Part shown: one piece after another, positions 59,375 to 64,000 of the stretch
How the letters are laid out: the number at the start of each line of letters is the position of its first letter
Numbering within the stretch: the stretch's first letter is position 1
DNA from: Dysidea avara
Lineage: Eukaryota; Porifera; Demospongiae; Dictyoceratida; Dysideidae
Reading direction: 5' to 3'
Assembly (NCBI RefSeq): GCF_963678975.1
Contig: NC_089281.1
Span: forward strand, 11,309,277-11,373,276
DNA length: 64,000 bases
The notes under the pieces: generated by a model
The model's input: the letters and a program-made list of their open reading frames with translations, nothing else
Databases searched by the model: none
Told to the model about the DNA's origin: nothing
Translations under genes and position numbers: made by a program

Positions 59375-60450
59375 AGAGTAGGGACCATAACACATCGATA
59401 AAAAGTACTGAAACAAGCTGGAGTAGTGCACGATATTAAATCACAGTAAAACAATAAGAAGTGCTATATCCCTACTGCACTCAAGATACCATAATGGAAA
59501 TGCGCAGTAGGGATATAACGCTTCTTATTGTTTTACTGTGATTTAATATCGTGCACTACTCCAGCTTGTTTCAGTACTTTTTATCGATGTGTTATGGTCT
59601 CTACTCTAGTTGAAAATTCCAAACTTTTCTGTGTATTTGTTTGTTAACTTTTTTTTGTAAATAAATTATTATGACTGGTGAACCCACGCATACTGCATCT
59701 GAAATGGCACTGCGCACCCCAATTATCGTCTGAAAAGTGAAGTATCCACTACGCTTCGTTGTCAGCTATGTCCAACCCATTACGCAGCATTTCGAATCAA
59801 GAACTGTTCGAAAAGCACTTCTGCAATCCACGCATACCGAAAGAAAGAAATGGTGCCGCGTGCCCCAGTTGTATCATCTGAAAAGTGAAGTATCCATTAT
59901 GCTTCGTTGTCGGCTATTTTCAACCCGTTACACAGCAGTGTGAATCAAGAACTGTATGAAAAGCACCTCTGCTATCAAAATAGCCACTACGACAAATACG
60001 GATGATTTCCGCTACGAAGGGAAGCCATCATGTGCTATCGCCAAATCAACACTTTTGGCTGTCACCAAAGATGAATGGGACACAAAGGAGGACACTGGTA
60101 AGTCCATGAAGAATGCATTGTACATACTGCGGTATGTCAAAAGGCACCTCTCGGGCCAAAGCGACTTTGAACAGTGAAAAAATCAAGCCTGTAGCCTTAG
60201 CCATTATCGAGTTACACTTGTCTGGAGGCATCAGTCAGTCAGGCAGTCAGTCAATAGAAAATTCTGTTAAATAAAGTATTTTTAAAATTCCGTAGCAGCT
60301 TTGTGAAAGCGTTTCGGGTCAATCTGAAAGCTTGTTTGGGCTTAGTTTTACCTAACCAATACTGCCTCATCGTCGTCAGGGAAATTGAAGCTGGTTTTTG
60401 GGTGATGTTATTTCGTGGACCATGCCTACTCCTTTGTGGTCCCTACTATA
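59375..60450 (+). mobile_element. foldback element, copy 3
   Basis: Starts AACTAGAGTAGGGACCATAA, forms a hairpin with arms 59375-59474 and 59509-59616, then the body with an internal ~140-bp tandem duplication (GAAAAGTGAAGTATCCA at 59732 and 59878), coding-like [20 protein letters not shown] and GKSMKNALYILRYVKRHLSG, and the tail ending TTTGTGGTCCCTACTATACA. Most complete of the three. Confidence 0.78.
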
Positions 60451-60489
60451 CACTACAATTGGAAGCAACTTCAACTAATTCAGGTAAGA

Positions 60490-61694
60490 TGATACAAGTT
60501 AAACATTCTTGAATCTAGGGTGCAACAACACGGCTTTGTCAAGCTTTCCTAAATCACAGCCTTCACCATAGTACTGGTCAATTTTGTTTAGCACAACTTC
60601 TTTCATTTCCTTGACTATGCTGTGATCATGATCAGATATCTGTAAAAAAACATGATGTGATTTTCAGTATTAAAGGGCGAACAGACGAAATTGTCAACCA
60701 TTTTTCTCCACCAATTCACTCTGTTATATTGACAAAACAGTTCCATTATATCTCCACAAATTTATTCATTGTGCTAATTTCAGCATTGGGTGGAATAAGA
60801 TCTCCTCTTCGTAGTTGTAAAAGTGCTGGAGATAATGGCTGTTGCTTGTTGAATCATGTAGTAGCTTGAATTCCACCTTGTGGCAAAAACAACTAATGCG
60901 AGTTTAACCTAGCTTTCTCAAAGCAAGAGCAATGTTGGAGCCATTATCTGTAGTTGCAGCCAGCAACCTATTGGGATCAAACTATCATTCCATTAGAATT
61001 TGTTGCATTGCAATGATTCGGCAATCATATCACCTCAAGAAATTCTTTTGTTTCAAGTAAGCGGGACCTCATGTCAAAGGAATCTGTCAGGTAATAAATG
61101 GTAACTTTGCTTGGCTAGAGATGACCACATATCTGTCGTGATGCAATAGAAATCTGCATCATCCATCTGTCATTGGAAAGTTGCTTCATAATGTCATTTA
61201 CTGTATCGAATGGCTGCTGGTCTTTGCAAAAAAAGTAACATACTGCTTTAGTCAACTTCTTGTACCTTTCCAAGGTTTGAGGTAGTGGTGTCATCTTCAG
61301 AAAACTGCTTGAAATTGTTTATTCAGAATTCAGCTCGGAAGCTTTACTACGCTTAGGGTTGAAGAATATCCACTGTTACTAGCTTCAGTGGCTTGTTCTG
61401 ACATGGCTCAGTCAAATGATGCTTCTCGAGATGATACCTTAAGTTACTAGTACCTCCAGTATATTTCAAACGTGCGTAACACTTGTTGCAGTATACCTCT
61501 GTCCACTATTGCTTATTTGGCTCCCATCTTGTGGCCCACTAAAAATCCGAAATACTTCCATACAATGCTAGTATTGTTTCGTAGTGGCTGTAAATTCTTT
61601 TTCCTGCCTGTTCTCTGGAATCTCTGCTTAGTTCTTTTTCTTCACTAGACTCTTCATCACTTAACTGTATATCATCGTCCTCGTTATCCGCCAT
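60490..61694 (-). pseudogene. hAT-family transposase with BED zinc finger (ZBED-like), decayed
   Basis: Begins at an ATG at 61694 with acidic MADNEDDDIQLSDEESSEEK. Across frames the protein features appear in order: BED finger (VYCNKCYARLKYTGGTSNLR then YHLEKHH), KAVCYFFCKDQQPFDTV, DADFYCITTDMWSSLAKQSY, LLAATTDNGSNIALALRKLG, and near the 3' side an EWIGGEKWLTISSVRPLILK block typical of ZBED-type hAT transposases. Several frameshifts and stops make it inactive. Such elements could once have moved hAT-like MITEs of the window (6657, 30045, 49748), although matching ends were not found around it. Confidence 0.75.
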
Positions 61695-62052
61695 GTTGTT
61701 ATATGCTTTGTGCATGCATTTTATTCGAAAGCAATCTTATTAGCTTGATTCAGGTATGCTATTACAAGCATTAAAGCAATGATGATGATTATTATCGTTA
61801 TTGTAAAATGTCATTTGTTAACAAATTGATCGTAAAACTTCATTTATTGTTACTATCGACACTAAATGTGTCAATATTGCCGATAGTCCAACTCGAGTAA
61901 TAGCAACATCGATACGCACATTGTATCGCCCAACAGTAGTTTGGTGTTCCTTAGCTGTGGGTAAAGTTGGTTGGAGCAGCAGCAGTTGGAAACGTATCAC
62001 CAAGAGCTCTTACCCTAGCTTGTTCAGCTTACTCTAAAGCTTGATTAAACTC

Positions 62053-62600
62053 TTATGGTTCTGTGTTAACCATGTCCATTACTCCCAGCTCTGATATATG
62101 AGAGAGACTCCCAAGTTCTACAAGTGGTTGTAAAAAGATCTCAAATGACAAAGAAAGGCTTAATCCTTCATAAGAATGTTTAACATCTTGTTCACTTTGT
62201 TTATGGACCTCAATTGCTTCAAGTAGGTCAGCTCTAGTGGTTTCATAAAATGACAAAATTTCTTTCAATCTGTTGGTTTCTTCACTAGTCGTGTAGTCAA
62301 GTGTCCTAGTCACTGGTTGTGGCATTGCTGAAATAGGCACTGACTGCTCCTCACATTAACTGGCACTCCTAGCACTGGAGTCTCTATCTGACTGTGTCTC
62401 CTGTACAGGATGAGTAGCGGTCACTGTATCAGGACTTGTAACAGGCTTTACTCACACCTGCTCAACACTAGTGTAATTCTACAAGGAGACCTGAACAATA
62501 GATCAGCATTAGTGCACCAAATGATGCCACCTCAGCCTGTTCTACATCGTTTTGTATAGAGTCTGGAGTAGTGGCTGGCATAATTGAGTGCTGAAACATA
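62053..62600 (-). CDS. coiled-coil protein, unrecognised (copy 2)
   Basis: A candidate upstream exon at about 62592-62520 (after TGTTTCAG) reads HSIMPATTPDSIQNDVEQAE. The main frame at 62340-62053 reads PISAMPQPVTRTLDYTTSEE then TNRLKEILSFYETTRADLLE, AIEVHKQSEQDVKHSYEGLS and ends ISELGVMDMVNTEP-stop. Strong heptad pattern from about TSEETN to LSLS. A stop between the two parts (SARSAS then TAA) means either an intron or a broken gene. The plus-strand relative at 53843 is more damaged. Function unknown. Confidence 0.4.
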
Positions 62601-62639
62601 AGTATTTAAGTATTATTAAATATCAATCAAAACTATGAA

Positions 62640-63327
62640 CTTAACCTAACTGGTTAAAGCCCATGATTTCACAAATATGTATAGTAGACTAACATAGCTA
62701 AGATTTCTGTTGCAGTGTCAACTTTTCAGGTATCTTGTTCCAGTGACTGAGATACAGGGTTGGTTCTTGAAAACGCAGCACGAATGTTTAGTACAAATGA
62801 ATGTTTAGCATGTGTCTGTTGTTTTATTTCCAGACCAATGAAATGTTAGTGTTTGTTATGATTCTGTTGATTTTATTACCATTTAGGGTATTTTTTGCCC
62901 AGTGACAAGGTGATGGTTTTCATTTTACTGAAGCTCTGTTAGCCACTTCCTAGTGAATGTATTTGGTTTCTTGTCAGTAAATCATAAATGATGAATATGT
63001 CAATGCAGCTGACAGGAAAACATATGCTTAAGGTTTGGGATTGATATAATGATGATGATTTGGCTGCTATGAAGACACACATTGACAGCCAGCTTTAAAA
63101 CCTTGTAAGTGCATACGCCTACATTGCTAACACTACTGCATTTAGCATCTTGTATTCACCATGAGCTGACAGTATTTGCATCAATTATTATGGAATGTTA
63201 AATCATTTCAAGTGTTTCATAGGCCTTGCCTGATATTAATTTGTAGTGGCTCTCCCATGTTAAGTTCTGTGTTATAATTATCCCAAAATATTGAAATAGG
63301 CGTAGTGCTTTAGCAGAACTGTACATA
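62640..63327. other. no gene seen
   Basis: 62640-62760 resembles 54770-54900 (TTAACCTAACTGGTTAAAGC against ACTTCACCCAACTGGCTAAA), so the duplication that made the coiled-coil pair includes flanking DNA. Confidence 0.4.
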
Positions 63328-63440
63328 ATATATTCCCCTTGTTGTGATATATTCTGTTATGATATATTCCCCTTGTGATATATTCTGTTATGATATATTC
63401 CCCTTGTGATATATTCTGTTATGATATATTCCCCTTGTTG
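63328..63440. repeat. 31-bp tandem repeat, about 3.5 copies
   Basis: Unit GATATATTCCCCTTGTGATA + TATTCTGTTAT, followed by a second short tandem (GTCATGATAAACCACAAAAC..., 24-25 bp, two copies) at about 63452-63502. Confidence 0.93.
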
Positions 63441-63677
63441 TGTGATTAGACTGTCATGATAAACCACAAAACTTTATGTCATGATAAACCACAAAACTTT
63501 ATGTGGGTAGATTGATGCTAGGAATTTCTGGAAATAAGAGCCGCCTACTCAACCACTATTAACCTTGATGTTATGATAAGGTAAGAATTTCTGCAAATAA
63601 AAGCTGCCTGCAGTAGATCAATCTTATTTACTATCAATGTGCAATTGAAAGTATATTAAGCAAAACTTATCAAAAAG

Positions 63678-63814
63678 CAGCTGAACAGGATTCAATCAGG
63701 TATCAAGTATGTAATGTGACTAGAAAAATAGTATGATATAAGCAAAGCTATTGTGTTTTTAGAAAAAAATCACATTATTACAGCAGATTAGCACCATTTT
63801 ATTAATAACACAAA
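63678..63814 (+). promoter_or_regulatory. upstream block of copy E, shared with copy A
   Basis: AGCTGAACAGGATTCAATCA and GGTATCAAGTATGTA match 47138-47172; a TTTTTAG / ATTACAG polypyrimidine-AG region precedes the ATG, so an upstream non-coding exon is possible. Confidence 0.35.
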
Positions 63815-64000
63815 ATGGGAGATGAGCCACAAGATGTTGTAATTACTCCACAACAGCAACAAACAAGAGAGGACAAAACAGAGTTGTATATCAGTAGGAT
63901 TAGTGTAACATTGTCTAATGATGAAGACATCAAACAAGAATTAGTAGTTAGTAGACATCACCAGGTAGTAGAGGAAAGATCACAACTCTGTAAGATTGGT
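63815..64000 (+). CDS. repeat-protein family copy E (cut by window end)
   Basis: MGDEPQDVVITPQQQQTRED followed by KTELYISRISVTL and SNDEDIKQELVVSRHHQVVE; open to the last base. Almost identical to copy B in the overlap, with no stop. It runs off the window after unit 2 begins (SQLCKIG). Confidence 0.6.
   Translation, partial: MGDEPQDVVITPQQQQTREDKTELYISRISVTLSNDEDIKQELVVSRHHQVVEERSQLCKIG

Overview
The window looks like nuclear DNA of an early-branching metazoan, most probably a demosponge. Support: metazoan-type genes (symplekin, TMED10, ribokinase, peroxisomal dienoyl-CoA reductase, a cilia coiled-coil protein, a vWA/ITIH-type secreted protein) split by many GT-AG introns of about 45-60 nt, AT-rich DNA, intergenic gaps of about 50-150 bp, and dense MITE/SINE/hAT/foldback repeats. 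The species is inferred; no marker gene in the window fixes it. Exon models below were read by hand from homology plus splice phase and add up in frame, except one symplekin junction that is flagged.

Layout. 1-2.0 kb: non-coding with a pogo-like MITE. 2.0-2.9 kb (+): 3' exons of a DECR2-like gene ending in SKL. 3.9-5.5 kb (+): CCDC42/CFAP73-like coiled-coil gene. 5.7-12.2 kb (-): secreted protein joining a hemicentin-type vWA domain to an ITIH C-terminal domain. 12.4-13.8 kb (-): TMED10. 13.8-14.1 kb (+): mitochondrial bL33, with start codons of this divergent pair 54 bp apart. 14.2-15.9 kb (-): ribokinase. 16.0-36.0 kb (-): a full symplekin gene in about 43 exons, with two repeat-swollen introns (23.7-31.8 kb and 32.6-34.8 kb).

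36-64 kb is repeat-rich. It holds a LINE reverse-transcriptase remnant, tRNA-derived SINEs, two separate DNA-level duplications of symplekin pieces (exons 30-32 in inverse orientation at 38 kb; exons 7-10 at 44.4 kb), nested MITEs with readable target-site duplications, a decayed hAT transposase, and a family of five copies of a short repeat-containing acidic protein (47.3, 48.0, 55.3, 58.9, 63.8 kb). I cannot match that family to anything known; it is the best candidate here for something undescribed.

The left-half genes are housekeeping and share no pathway: peroxisomal fatty-acid oxidation, cilia, secretion (TMED10 is the cargo receptor; the vWA/ITIH protein is secretory), mitochondrial translation, ribose phosphorylation and mRNA 3'-end formation. 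Their tight packing suggests shared promoters rather than shared function.
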